From assembly GCA_002388885.1 (NCBI GenBank), contig DGNI01000052.1, positions 31,849 through 37,775 on the forward strand: 5,927 bases of DNA, given 5' to 3'. The DNA comes from Parvularculaceae bacterium UBA4496. Its GTDB lineage: Bacteria; Pseudomonadota; Alphaproteobacteria; Caulobacterales; Parvularculaceae. The notes beneath the pieces were generated by a model. The model saw only the letters and a program-made list of their open reading frames with translations. It had not been told where the DNA came from and ran no database searches. Position 1 is the stretch's first letter; each line of letters begins with the position of its first letter. A program made the position numbers and the translations under genes. Below are positions 1-5,927 of the stretch, one piece after another.

Positions 1-475
1 AATTATAAAATGACCGCTCGCCGGAGTCGTAATAGCAAAGACCGATCAATCCATGCGGCTCGAGCGACCCAAGAATGCGCTCACCCGGTGCGCCATCGAG
101 CGAACGGCGCATGTGTTCTGTTGAACGAAATAAAAACGGCAGTGAAGGAATCGCCGTTAGCGGCTCGATGGAATTGAGCGGCGCCAGATTGACGCGATTC
201 ATATCGAGCCCGCCGAAGGTCGTAATTTCCAGCGTGTCGCGTTCCGAGCCTAACTGACCGCCGGCGAATATCTTGATGTCGAGCCGCCCGCCCGTCCGCT
301 CACGTAGCAGCCGCGCCATCTCCTTCACGGCCTGGACCGTCGGGTACTCTTCCGGATGCGTGTCGTTCGAGTAGAGCGGTCGCGGACCGCTACGCCCGCA
401 TCCTGCGAGCATCGCAGCTGCGCCCCCAGTAAGCATCATCCGGCGGCTGATCGAAAAAGTCTGGCCATCCGTCAT
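1..475 (-). CDS. TRAP transporter solute-binding protein, DctP family (N-terminal 158 residues; runs off the left end)
   Basis: This is the extracytoplasmic substrate-binding subunit of a TRAP transporter (a sodium-coupled secondary carrier). No stop codon is reached before the window edge, so well over half of a usual protein of about 320-350 residues is missing. What is seen: a twin-arginine stretch (SRR, residues 10-12), a short hydrophobic segment and a lipobox LAGC with the acceptor cysteine at residue 26. A mature region typical of DctP follows: ARLLRERTGGRLDIKIFAGG (54-73), LGSERD (75-80), and the SLPFLFRSTEHMRR block (111-124). The ATG overlaps the uxaA stop in an ATGA, and a GAGG lies 9 nt upstream at 485-488, so translation is probably coupled to uxaA. 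Context suggests a uronate ligand; TRAP systems for galacturonate are known (for example GaaPQM of Agrobacterium). The ligand-binding residues mostly lie in the missing part, so ligand identity is inference. The family call is firm. Confidence 0.88.
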   Translation of the reverse strand, partial: MTDGQTFSISRRMMLTGGAAAMLAGCGRSGPRPLYSNDTHPEEYPTVQAVKEMARLLRERTGGRLDIKIFAGGQLGSERDTLEITTFGGLDMNRVNLAPLNSIEPLTAIPSLPFLFRSTEHMRRSLDGAPGERILGSLEPHGLIGLCYYDSGERSFYN

Positions 476-1989
476 AGGGTTACGCCTCGCTTCCAGATCG
501 CAATGGATCTTTCGTTATTTTCTTCGTTTCGCGTCGTCTCTCCGCTGGCGACAGCGATGACTTTCCGCCATAGCGCTTCTTCAATGGTTTCCCGGCTCTC
601 AGCCTCAAGGACGGCGCCGGCGTCAAAATCGATCCAGCGCGGTTTGCGCTCCGACAGCGACGTGTTTGATGCAATCTTGATTGTTGGCGCAGGAAATCCA
701 AGCGGCGTGCCGCGTCCGGTTGTAAACAAAATGATGGTTGCGCCCGCTGCCGTCAGCGCCGTTGATGAAACCGCATCATTTCCCGGCGATTCGAGGATAG
801 ATAATCCGGGCTGGTTTACCAATTCGCCATAACGCAAAACGTCAGTCACGACAGAGTTGGCGCCGGCCTTCTGCGCCGCGCCAAGTGATTTTTCTTCCAG
901 TGTCGTTATTCCGCCTTTGATATTCCCTGGGGACGGGTTTTCATAAATCGGCTGATCATGCGCGATGAAGTAGTTTTTGAAATCATTAACCGTCGTTACG
1001 AAGCGGTCGTAAACGTCCTCGCTTGCACAGCGTTGCAGCAACGGGCGTTCAGCGCCGAACAATTCGGGAATTTCCGTCATTACGGATGTTCCCCCCGCGG
1101 CGGTAAGGCGATCGGTTATCCGGCCCACAAGCGGATTGGCGGTCAGCCCGCTGAACCCATCCGAACCGCCGCACTTCACACCAATTACAAGGTCAGATAT
1201 TTTACAGACTTCTCGCTCATCTTCAGCGGCACATTGGTTAAGCTCTTTGACGGCCTCAATGCCCGCTTCGAACTCGTCCTCCACTTCTTGTGATGAAAAG
1301 GCGCGGATCCGGTTTCGTCTCTTCTCAGGCACGCTCACAAGTAGTCTTGAAAGCTGATTTGATTCACAACCCAGCCCCAAAATCAACACGCCCGCTGCGT
1401 TCGGATGCGACGAGAGCGCGGCAAGGATAGATCGCGTTCCATCGAGATCGTCGCCCAGTTGCGAACACCCAAAGGGATGCAAAAACGCATAAACGCCATC
1501 AATATTCTCACTGGCGGCTGACGCATTCATCTCCCGCGCAATACGCTCTGCTGTGTTTGCAACGCACCCTACGGTTGGCAATATCCAGATTTCATTTCTG
1601 ACGCCCACGCGGCCGTCAGCACGGCGGTAACCCATAAACGTATCGTTGATGAGCTTTTGTTGTGTATCTGACGCGAGCGCGCTGAAGGGTGGATAAGTTT
1701 CGACGTCGTTCAGTGCCGTTCTGAGATTGTGACTGTGCACATGCTCGCCTACACTGATCGAAGCGCTAGCCAATCCGATCGGCGAGCCATATTTGACGAC
1801 CTGCTCGTCTTCTCCGATATTTTTTAGTGCAAATTTATGCCCGGCGGGGATCGGCATTCGCACCGAAACAGTTTCAGCGCCAAGCGCGATCGACGCCCCC
1901 GCCGGAGTGTCGGCAAGGGCAACAGCGACATTGTCGCTTGCATGAACGCGCAGCGCTTTTGGCGCTTCGATGCGATGATGGACCGTCAT
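472..1989 (-). CDS. uxaA: Altronate dehydratase
   Basis: Cytoplasmic enzyme that dehydrates D-altronate to 2-keto-3-deoxy-D-gluconate (EC 4.2.1.7) in the isomerase pathway of D-galacturonate. From the ATG at 1989 the protein has 505 residues, close to the roughly 495 of E. coli UxaA. An N-terminal SAF-type domain (about 15-90) ends in GEHVHSHN (81-88). The large UxaA domain follows, with GRVGVRNEIWILPTVGCV (126-143), HPFGCSQLGDD (171-181), GLGCESNQ (205-212), KCGGSDGFSG (272-281), YFIAHDQPIYENPSPGN (340-356), LFTTGRGTP (421-429) and the family C-terminus KRGVTL. The conserved cysteines are C142, C175, C208 and C273; the family is metal-dependent. The related galactarate dehydratase GarD is a less likely reading, because the sequence follows UxaA from end to end, including the SAF domain and the C-terminus. 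A TTG 11 codons upstream (2022) is open but has no ribosome-binding site. The stop overlaps the next gene's ATG. Confidence 0.95.
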   Translation of the reverse strand: MTVHHRIEAPKALRVHASDNVAVALADTPAGASIALGAETVSVRMPIPAGHKFALKNIGEDEQVVKYGSPIGLASASISVGEHVHSHNLRTALNDVETYPPFSALASDTQQKLINDTFMGYRRADGRVGVRNEIWILPTVGCVANTAERIAREMNASAASENIDGVYAFLHPFGCSQLGDDLDGTRSILAALSSHPNAAGVLILGLGCESNQLSRLLVSVPEKRRNRIRAFSSQEVEDEFEAGIEAVKELNQCAAEDEREVCKISDLVIGVKCGGSDGFSGLTANPLVGRITDRLTAAGGTSVMTEIPELFGAERPLLQRCASEDVYDRFVTTVNDFKNYFIAHDQPIYENPSPGNIKGGITTLEEKSLGAAQKAGANSVVTDVLRYGELVNQPGLSILESPGNDAVSSTALTAAGATIILFTTGRGTPLGFPAPTIKIASNTSLSERKPRWIDFDAGAVLEAESRETIEEALWRKVIAVASGETTRNEENNERSIAIWKRGVTL

Positions 1990-2098
1990 ACGGCCGCTCG
2001 CTCCCTTAAGGCCGGACGTCAAGTGCGCCCGTACTCGGTTTCTTCTTTTGCGGCCGCGATAATGCGACCAAAGGCCTAGTCGCCGCTATTTCAGCAAC
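1990..2098 (-). other. 109-nt gap between the esterase gene and uxaA
   Basis: This is the longest non-coding stretch in the window, in an operon whose other junctions are 30 nt or less. It contains the uxaA ribosome-binding site and a GCGGCCGC palindrome at 2050-2057. No hairpin with a U-tract was seen. The hexamer TTGACG at 2017-2022 resembles a -35 box, but no matching -10 box follows 16-18 nt later. No internal promoter, terminator or small gene can be supported. Confidence 0.5.
2001..2007 (-). promoter_or_regulatory. Ribosome-binding site that fixes the uxaA start at 1989
   Basis: AAGGGAG on the minus strand lies 11 nt before the ATG at 1989. This is slightly long but the match to the anti-Shine-Dalgarno is good. 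The alternative in-frame TTG at 2022 has no purine-rich stretch at a suitable distance, so the ATG is preferred. Confidence 0.6.
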
Positions 2099-3691
2099 CT
2101 ATGTACCCCACTGAATGAATGGCACTTTCGCAAAGAGCTCGCGCTCCTCGCGGCGGGGATCGTCGACAAGTTCGGTTTTTCTGTCGAAGATCATGGTCTC
2201 ACGATTAGGCAAGGTATGCTGGCGCCAATCGGGGATGCCGTCATGGTTCGGGTCGCCATTGCGTGCGAGATTGATAAACGCCGTACTTAACTGATCCGCA
2301 ACACGGCGTGCGGCACGTCCCGTTCCTGTAATCGAGCCTTCCTTGTCTATGTTGTCGAACGCCAGCGGTATGTCGAACGTATGCGGCGCACCCCACTTGC
2401 CGCCGTCCAAAGGTGACGGCAAATTCATCTGGTAAACCCATGTGGGCGCGCCCTGCCGCGCGCGCGCATCCGACTCTTCCACCTGCCCGCGCCAGGAACG
2501 GCTCGCTGTTGTTGCCGCAAAGAACACATCAGACGGCGAAGAGTCAGGATAGGTCCGGCGGTAAGTTTCCAGTACTTCCGCTGGAGAAATATCAACGCGC
2601 ATATGCCGGGCGAGGCGCGCGGGGACCTCATCCCATGTAAGTTCAAATGAATCCGGTTCCCGATTGCCAATCAGGTTGCGCGTTTCACCTTTTGTATTGC
2701 CGAGGATCATCGGAATTGACGCCGATTGTTCCGGCGCTTCCGGCCAGAACGGATGTTGCGTCAAAAACCGCTCATCTAGCACCGGCCCGAAATAAAGCCC
2801 CCGTTCCGCGTTGATGGGGTCGGCAGCAGATGTCGCTTCGATCAACCTTTCGACAGGCGCCGTTTTCAGCGTCTCAACATCATCAGGCGCGATTGAGGCT
2901 GCATCGAGAAACGTGCGCGCGCGTTCGGTAGCGTTCAACGGTCCGGACGCCGTTACCTGCTGACCGCTCATGGTCGCTGCTGAGTGAAATAAATCTTTCG
3001 CCGCTGCCGCCGCCATCATAGTCGCGATTTTTGCGCCGCCGCCGGACTGGCCGAACACCATCACACGGGATGGGTCGCCACCGAAAGCGACAGCATTATC
3101 GCGCACCCATTGAAGCGCAAGCACCAGATCCCAGATGCCGGCGTTGCCGGAATCAGGAAAAGCGCCGCCGGTCAGCATCGGCAAATATAAGTAGCCGAAT
3201 GCGTTCAAACGGTGATTGACGGTGATGACCACGACATCGCCCTTGTTGACGAGGTTTACGCCGTCATAAAGCGGATGCGACCCTGATCCTGAATTGTAGG
3301 CGCCGCCGTGAAAATAAACCATCACCGGGCGATTGCCGCCGTCAGCAAGCGCAGAGGTCCAGACATTCAGGAAAAGGCAGTCTTCGCTTATCGTTTCGCG
3401 CTCACTGCCTTGCGGCGAGGCCGCGCCGTATTCAAACGCGTCTAGAGGCTCCTGCCATGATTGAGGCGCCGCCGGTTTTTCAAACCGAGACTTGGCTGTA
3501 TCCGCGCCGTAGCGAACGCCTTTAAAAATTTTGACGCCGTCCTGAACATAGCCTCTAACCGGCCCATGCGCAGTCATGGCGACAGGGTGGTCGCGAGCGT
3601 CCGAAGCAATTGCGCTTGGTGAGAGTCCAGCCCCGAGAGCGAGACCACTCGCGATGACGCTCCGCCGGTTGAATGAGTAACTTTGATTCAT
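2099..3691 (-). CDS. Type-B carboxylesterase (COesterase family) with a twin-arginine signal
   Basis: An alpha/beta-hydrolase of the type-B carboxylesterase/lipase family, 530 residues and complete. Visible marks: an N-terminal NRRSVI twin-arginine motif (8-13), then a hydrophobic stretch and a probable cleavage after an A-x-A-like IAS near residue 30, which predicts folded export to the periplasm. The second family signature EDCLFLNVW is at 103-111, the oxyanion HGGAY at 128-132, and the nucleophile elbow GQSGGG at 214-219 with Ser216. Glu336 (in NTKGETRNL) and His437 (in GAPHTFDIP) complete a Ser-Glu-His triad. The ATG has a strong AAGGGG 6 nt upstream (3698-3703). The gene sits 30 nt after kdgA inside a uronate operon, so a substrate such as an O-acetyl, methyl or feruloyl ester of a uronic acid or oligosaccharide is plausible. 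The family is broad and the exact substrate cannot be read from sequence. All catalytic residues are present. Confidence 0.9.
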   Translation of the reverse strand: MNQSYSFNRRSVIASGLALGAGLSPSAIASDARDHPVAMTAHGPVRGYVQDGVKIFKGVRYGADTAKSRFEKPAAPQSWQEPLDAFEYGAASPQGSERETISEDCLFLNVWTSALADGGNRPVMVYFHGGAYNSGSGSHPLYDGVNLVNKGDVVVITVNHRLNAFGYLYLPMLTGGAFPDSGNAGIWDLVLALQWVRDNAVAFGGDPSRVMVFGQSGGGAKIATMMAAAAAKDLFHSAATMSGQQVTASGPLNATERARTFLDAASIAPDDVETLKTAPVERLIEATSAADPINAERGLYFGPVLDERFLTQHPFWPEAPEQSASIPMILGNTKGETRNLIGNREPDSFELTWDEVPARLARHMRVDISPAEVLETYRRTYPDSSPSDVFFAATTASRSWRGQVEESDARARQGAPTWVYQMNLPSPLDGGKWGAPHTFDIPLAFDNIDKEGSITGTGRAARRVADQLSTAFINLARNGDPNHDGIPDWRQHTLPNRETMIFDRKTELVDDPRREERELFAKVPFIQWGT

Positions 3692-3703
3692 ACCCTTCCC
3701 CTT

Positions 3704-3716
3704 CCGGCGCAGCCGG
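3704..3716 (-). other. Small G+C-rich hairpin between kdgA and the esterase gene
   Basis: On the minus strand CCGGC, a TGC loop and GCCGG can form a five-base-pair stem directly upstream of the esterase ribosome-binding site. It is followed by a purine run (the Shine-Dalgarno), not by a U-tract, so it is not an intrinsic terminator. It might affect esterase translation or act as a processing or stability element. It could also be chance in a G+C-rich region. Confidence 0.3.
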
Positions 3717-3721
3717 CGCTT

Positions 3722-4354
3722 TTACCTGCCGCTCTTGCGCGCGATTTCGATCGCTTCACGCGAGAGCTGCGTCACCGCTTCGAAGTTTCCAGCCTCAATT
3801 TCTTTTGATGGCGTCAACCAGCTTCCGCCGCAGGCGACAACGGCGGGAATGGCGAGGAAATCTTTGAGGTTTTCTGCGGAAACGCCACCGGTTGGCATGA
3901 AACTCATGTGCCGGAACACGGAGGAAAGCGCTTTCAGCATCGGCGCGCCGCCGGAAAGACCTGCCGGGAAAAATTTTACGGTGCACAGCCCCAAATTCCA
4001 TGCGCGCTGCACCTCGCTGGGCGTGACCGTGCCCGGGAAGACGTCAAGTCCGCGCGACTGACAAAACCGGACAACATCTTCGTTAAGCCCTGGCGAAACG
4101 ACAAACTTGGCGCCGCGGCGGACGGCTTCTTCCGCTTGGTCTAGAGAGAGAACCGTACCCGCGCCAACCACTGCGCCGCCGGCGTCTTTCGCTATGGTCT
4201 CAAGACAGTCCATTGCAGCATCTGTACGCAAAACGACTTCAATAATATCGAGCCCGCCCGCCTGAAGCGCTGCAACCGTTTTCAACGCCACATCAGGATC
4301 ATCAGCCTGAACCAGCGGAACCACCGGAGTATTTTTCAGTTTATCAGCAAGCAT
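3722..4354 (-). CDS. kdgA: 2-keto-3-deoxy-6-phosphogluconate (KDPG) aldolase
   Basis: Class I aldolase (also called Eda, EC 4.1.2.14) that cleaves KDPG to pyruvate and glyceraldehyde 3-phosphate, the last step of KDG catabolism, in the cytoplasm. From the ATG at 4354 it has 210 residues; E. coli Eda has 213. The active-site set is complete at a constant offset of six from E. coli: Glu39 and Arg43 in IIEVVLRT, Thr67 in GAGTV, the Schiff-base lysine Lys127 in TVKFFPA, and Ser178 in GGSWL. PTGGV (154-158) is the phosphate-binding loop. The related 6-phospho-2-dehydro-3-deoxygalactonate aldolase is less likely beside a KDG kinase. The reading frame stays open upstream to a TTG at 4417, inside kdgK, but that extension does not resemble the family. 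A TTG at 4363 is a real competitor for the start (see the ribosome-binding site). Its third codon positions are much poorer in G+C than those of the preceding kdgK. Confidence 0.95.
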   Translation of the reverse strand: MLADKLKNTPVVPLVQADDPDVALKTVAALQAGGLDIIEVVLRTDAAMDCLETIAKDAGGAVVGAGTVLSLDQAEEAVRRGAKFVVSPGLNEDVVRFCQSRGLDVFPGTVTPSEVQRAWNLGLCTVKFFPAGLSGGAPMLKALSSVFRHMSFMPTGGVSAENLKDFLAIPAVVACGGSWLTPSKEIEAGNFEAVTQLSREAIEIARKSGR

Positions 4355-4367
4355 AAAAAGCAATCGT

Positions 4368-4372
4368 TCCTT
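4368..4372 (-). promoter_or_regulatory. kdgA ribosome-binding site overlapping the kdgK stop codon
   Basis: AAGGA on the minus strand shares two bases with the TAA stop of kdgK (4371-4373). It lies 13 nt before the ATG at 4354, which is long, but only 4 nt before an in-frame TTG at 4361-4363. The TTG would add three residues. Either start fits the family length. The overlap with the kdgK stop suggests translational coupling. Confidence 0.55.
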
Positions 4373-5399
4373 ACCGCTGGACTCTTCCAGATCCGTCGCC
4401 GGCCATGAGTTTTTCAACTTCCGCGACGGAGACGCGGTTGAAGTCGCCGAGGATGGAATGCTTGAGGCAGCTCGCGGCGACGGCGAACTCCAGCGACTGC
4501 TGGCGATCGTCGTAGGCGTTGAGACCGTAGATCAGCGCCGAGGCGAAACTGTCGCCGCCGCCCACACGGTCGACGATATCGGTCATATCGTAGCGTCGGC
4601 TCAGCCTGAACCCGTCCTTGTCGCGCAGGCATGCCGACCAACCATTGTGATCGGCGCTCTTGCTCTCGCGCAGGGTGATCGCAATGGCGCTCATGTTGGG
4701 GTAAAGCTCCAGCACTTTCGATGAGAGCGCCTCGTATTTCGCGGTGTCGAGCTCACCGCTCTCAACTTCCACATCGACGGTTACGCCAAGCGATTTTTGG
4801 CAGTCTTCTTCGTTGGCGATGCCGACATCCACATATTTGACCAGCTCGGCCATCACTTCCGGCGCGGACTTGCCGTATTTCCAGAGTTTGCCGCGATAGT
4901 TGAAGTCGCAGGAAACAGTGACGCCGGCGTTTTTGGCTGCGCGTACGCATTCGATACTGAGGTCAGCAGAGTTTTGCGTCAGTGCCGGGGTAATGCCGGT
5001 GATGTGCAGCCACTTGGCGCCGTCAAAGATCTTGCCCCAGTCGAAATCGCCGGACTTGCATTCAGCGATTGCGGAATTTGCGCGATCATAAACCACTTTT
5101 GACGGCCGCTGGTTGGCGCCGGTTTCGAGATAATATATCCCGATCCGCTCGCCGGCTCTCCTGATATGGCGCGTATCGACGCCGAAGCCTCGCAATTCGC
5201 GCACAGCGCTTTCGCCGATATCGTTATCGGGCAGCGCCGATACAAACCCCGCATCCAATCCGTAGTTGCACAGCGCCACGGCCACATTCGCCTCGCCGCC
5301 GCCAAAAGTCGCCTCAAAGGACGGCGACTGAAAAAAACGCTCATGTCCCGGCGTTTTTAGCCGGAGCATGATCTCGCCGAAAGTTAAGTATTCCGACAT
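4371..5399 (-). CDS. kdgK: 2-keto-3-deoxygluconate kinase (PfkB family)
   Basis: Cytoplasmic PfkB-type sugar kinase that phosphorylates KDG with ATP to KDPG (EC 2.7.1.45). It has 342 residues, somewhat longer than the roughly 310 of E. coli KdgK; part of the difference appears to be extra sequence around 203-232 and a short C-terminal tail. Visible features: the N-terminal start TFGEIMLRL, the glycine-rich PfkB substrate motif FGGGEANVA (32-40), [10 protein letters not shown] (164-173) typical of KDG kinases, and the second PfkB signature [12 protein letters not shown] (277-288) with the catalytic base Asp283. HSILGDFN (314-321) is also usual for this group. The start ATG has AAGAGG 6 nt upstream (5406-5411), 24 nt after the kduD stop. 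Neighbours on both sides act on KDG or KDPG, which supports KDG over other sugar acids. Codons in the 3' part are strikingly G+C-rich at the third position compared with the neighbours. Confidence 0.93.
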   Translation of the reverse strand: MSEYLTFGEIMLRLKTPGHERFFQSPSFEATFGGGEANVAVALCNYGLDAGFVSALPDNDIGESAVRELRGFGVDTRHIRRAGERIGIYYLETGANQRPSKVVYDRANSAIAECKSGDFDWGKIFDGAKWLHITGITPALTQNSADLSIECVRAAKNAGVTVSCDFNYRGKLWKYGKSAPEVMAELVKYVDVGIANEEDCQKSLGVTVDVEVESGELDTAKYEALSSKVLELYPNMSAIAITLRESKSADHNGWSACLRDKDGFRLSRRYDMTDIVDRVGGGDSFASALIYGLNAYDDRQQSLEFAVAASCLKHSILGDFNRVSVAEVEKLMAGDGSGRVQR

Positions 5400-5423
5400 A
5401 ACGTGCCTCTTATTTAAAGCGTG

Positions 5424-5927
5424 CTATCTGGCGAGCCACCCACCATCGACCGCCAGAGTCGTACCGTGCACATAGTCCGATGCTGACGATGCAAGAAACA
5501 CAACAGCGCCCGCCAAGTCGTCAGGGTTCCCCCATCGGCCCGCCGGTATCCGTCCGAGAATTTCGGCGTTGCGTTTTTCATCTGCTCGCAATGCAGCCGT
5601 ATTGTTCGTTGCGATATACCCGGGCGCAATCGCGTTTACGTTGATGTTTTTCAAAGCCCACTCATTGGCAAGTAATTTTGTAAGACCCGCAACGCCGCTC
5701 TTGCTTGCCGTATAGGAAGCGACACGAATACCGCCCTGAAACGACAGCATCGACGCGATATTAATGATTTTTCCCTTGCGGCCCGCGCCGACCATTTTTC
5801 GCGCAACCGCTTGCGACAAGAAAAACAGGGTCTTCAGATTAACGTCCATCACCGAGTCCCAGTCTTCCTCAGTGAAGTCGAGCGCGTCGTTGCGTTTGAT
5901 CGTACCGGCATTGTTGACGAGAATGTC
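5424..5927 (-). CDS. kduD: 2-dehydro-3-deoxy-D-gluconate 5-dehydrogenase (C-terminal 167 residues; runs off the right end)
   Basis: Short-chain dehydrogenase/reductase that interconverts 2,5-diketo-3-deoxygluconate (DKII) and KDG using a nicotinamide cofactor (EC 1.1.1.127), in the cytoplasmic branch that handles unsaturated uronates from pectate or other polyuronide lyases. The frame is open to the window edge. About 86 N-terminal residues, with the Rossmann glycine motif, are missing relative to the 253-residue E. coli protein. In fragment numbering the sequence shows DILVNNAG (1-8), the active-site Asn30, and IINIASMLSFQGGIRVASYT (54-73) with catalytic Ser59. The YxxxK pair is Tyr72/Lys76. 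NVNAIAPGYIATNNT (96-110), EILGRIPAGRWGNPDDL (122-138) and the C-terminus VDGGWLAR follow. These blocks match KduD specifically rather than SDRs in general. It is the first gene of the visible part of the operon, 24 nt before kdgK. An internal GTG at 5852 is not the real start. Confidence 0.95.
   Translation of the reverse strand, partial: DILVNNAGTIKRNDALDFTEEDWDSVMDVNLKTLFFLSQAVARKMVGAGRKGKIINIASMLSFQGGIRVASYTASKSGVAGLTKLLANEWALKNINVNAIAPGYIATNNTAALRADEKRNAEILGRIPAGRWGNPDDLAGAVVFLASSASDYVHGTTLAVDGGWLAR

Noticed and set aside
356..832. 158-codon open frame on the plus strand opposite uxaA and dctP
   Set aside because: It lies antisense to two genes with clear family matches, has arginine- and serine-rich composition typical of a shadow frame, and has no recognisable domain.
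1990..2022. Longer uxaA starting at TTG 2022
   Set aside because: There is no ribosome-binding site before the TTG, whereas AAGGGAG precedes the ATG at 1989, and UxaA proteins do not need the extra 11 residues.
2017..2022. TTGACG as a -35 box of an internal promoter for uxaA
   Set aside because: No -10-like hexamer is found 16-18 nt downstream on the minus strand; the region there is G+C-rich.
3704..3716. Intrinsic terminator between kdgA and the esterase gene
   Set aside because: The stem is short and is followed by a purine-rich ribosome-binding site, not a run of T.
3735..4061. 108-codon plus-strand open frame opposite kdgA
   Set aside because: It is fully antisense to a complete aldolase with all active-site residues, and nothing in its translation resembles a protein family.
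4355..4417. Longer kdgA starting at TTG 4417 inside kdgK
   Set aside because: The added 21 residues do not resemble the aldolase N-terminus and would need initiation deep within kdgK, while a ribosome-binding site lies further downstream.
5414..5629. 71-codon minus-strand open frame in another frame of kduD
   Set aside because: It overlaps the well-supported kduD coding sequence and shows no family motif.

Overview
All genes in this window lie on the minus strand and read as one tightly packed uronate (pectin or other polyuronide) catabolism operon, cut at both ends. In transcription order, from high to low coordinates, they are: the C-terminal two thirds of kduD (SDR dehydrogenase), kdgK (2-keto-3-deoxygluconate kinase), kdgA/eda (KDPG aldolase), a twin-arginine-exported type-B carboxylesterase, uxaA (altronate dehydratase), and the N-terminal part of a DctP-type TRAP transporter solute-binding protein. 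Spacings between genes are 24, about 16, 30, about 109 and -4 nt. No promoter or terminator is visible, so both ends of the transcription unit lie outside the window.

How the genes work together: two supply routes converge on 2-keto-3-deoxy-D-gluconate (KDG). KduD makes KDG from the diketo acid derived from unsaturated uronates, the products of polysaccharide lyases. UxaA makes KDG by dehydrating D-altronate, the intermediate of saturated D-galacturonate breakdown. KdgK then phosphorylates KDG, and KdgA cleaves KDPG to pyruvate and glyceraldehyde 3-phosphate. The TRAP binding protein probably captures the uronate substrate. The exported esterase probably removes an ester substituent from the sugar or oligosaccharide in the periplasm. 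The expected partners kduI, uxaC, uxaB, the TRAP membrane subunits and a lyase or hydrolase are not in the window and would be expected nearby.

Organism: a Gram-negative proteobacterium of moderate to fairly high G+C. The TRAP transporter, the Tat-dependent exported proteins and the gene mix suggest an alphaproteobacterium (for example a Caulobacterales, Parvularculales or Rhodobacterales relative). This placement is inference from general features, not from a marker gene.

No RNA gene, mobile element, CRISPR array or stretch over 300 bases without a gene was seen. I do not see a previously undescribed system: the core enzymes are well known. The points most worth a second look are the exported esterase inside the operon, the predicted Tat lipoprotein form of the TRAP binding protein, and a sharp step in third-position G+C between the 3' part of kdgK and kdgA.
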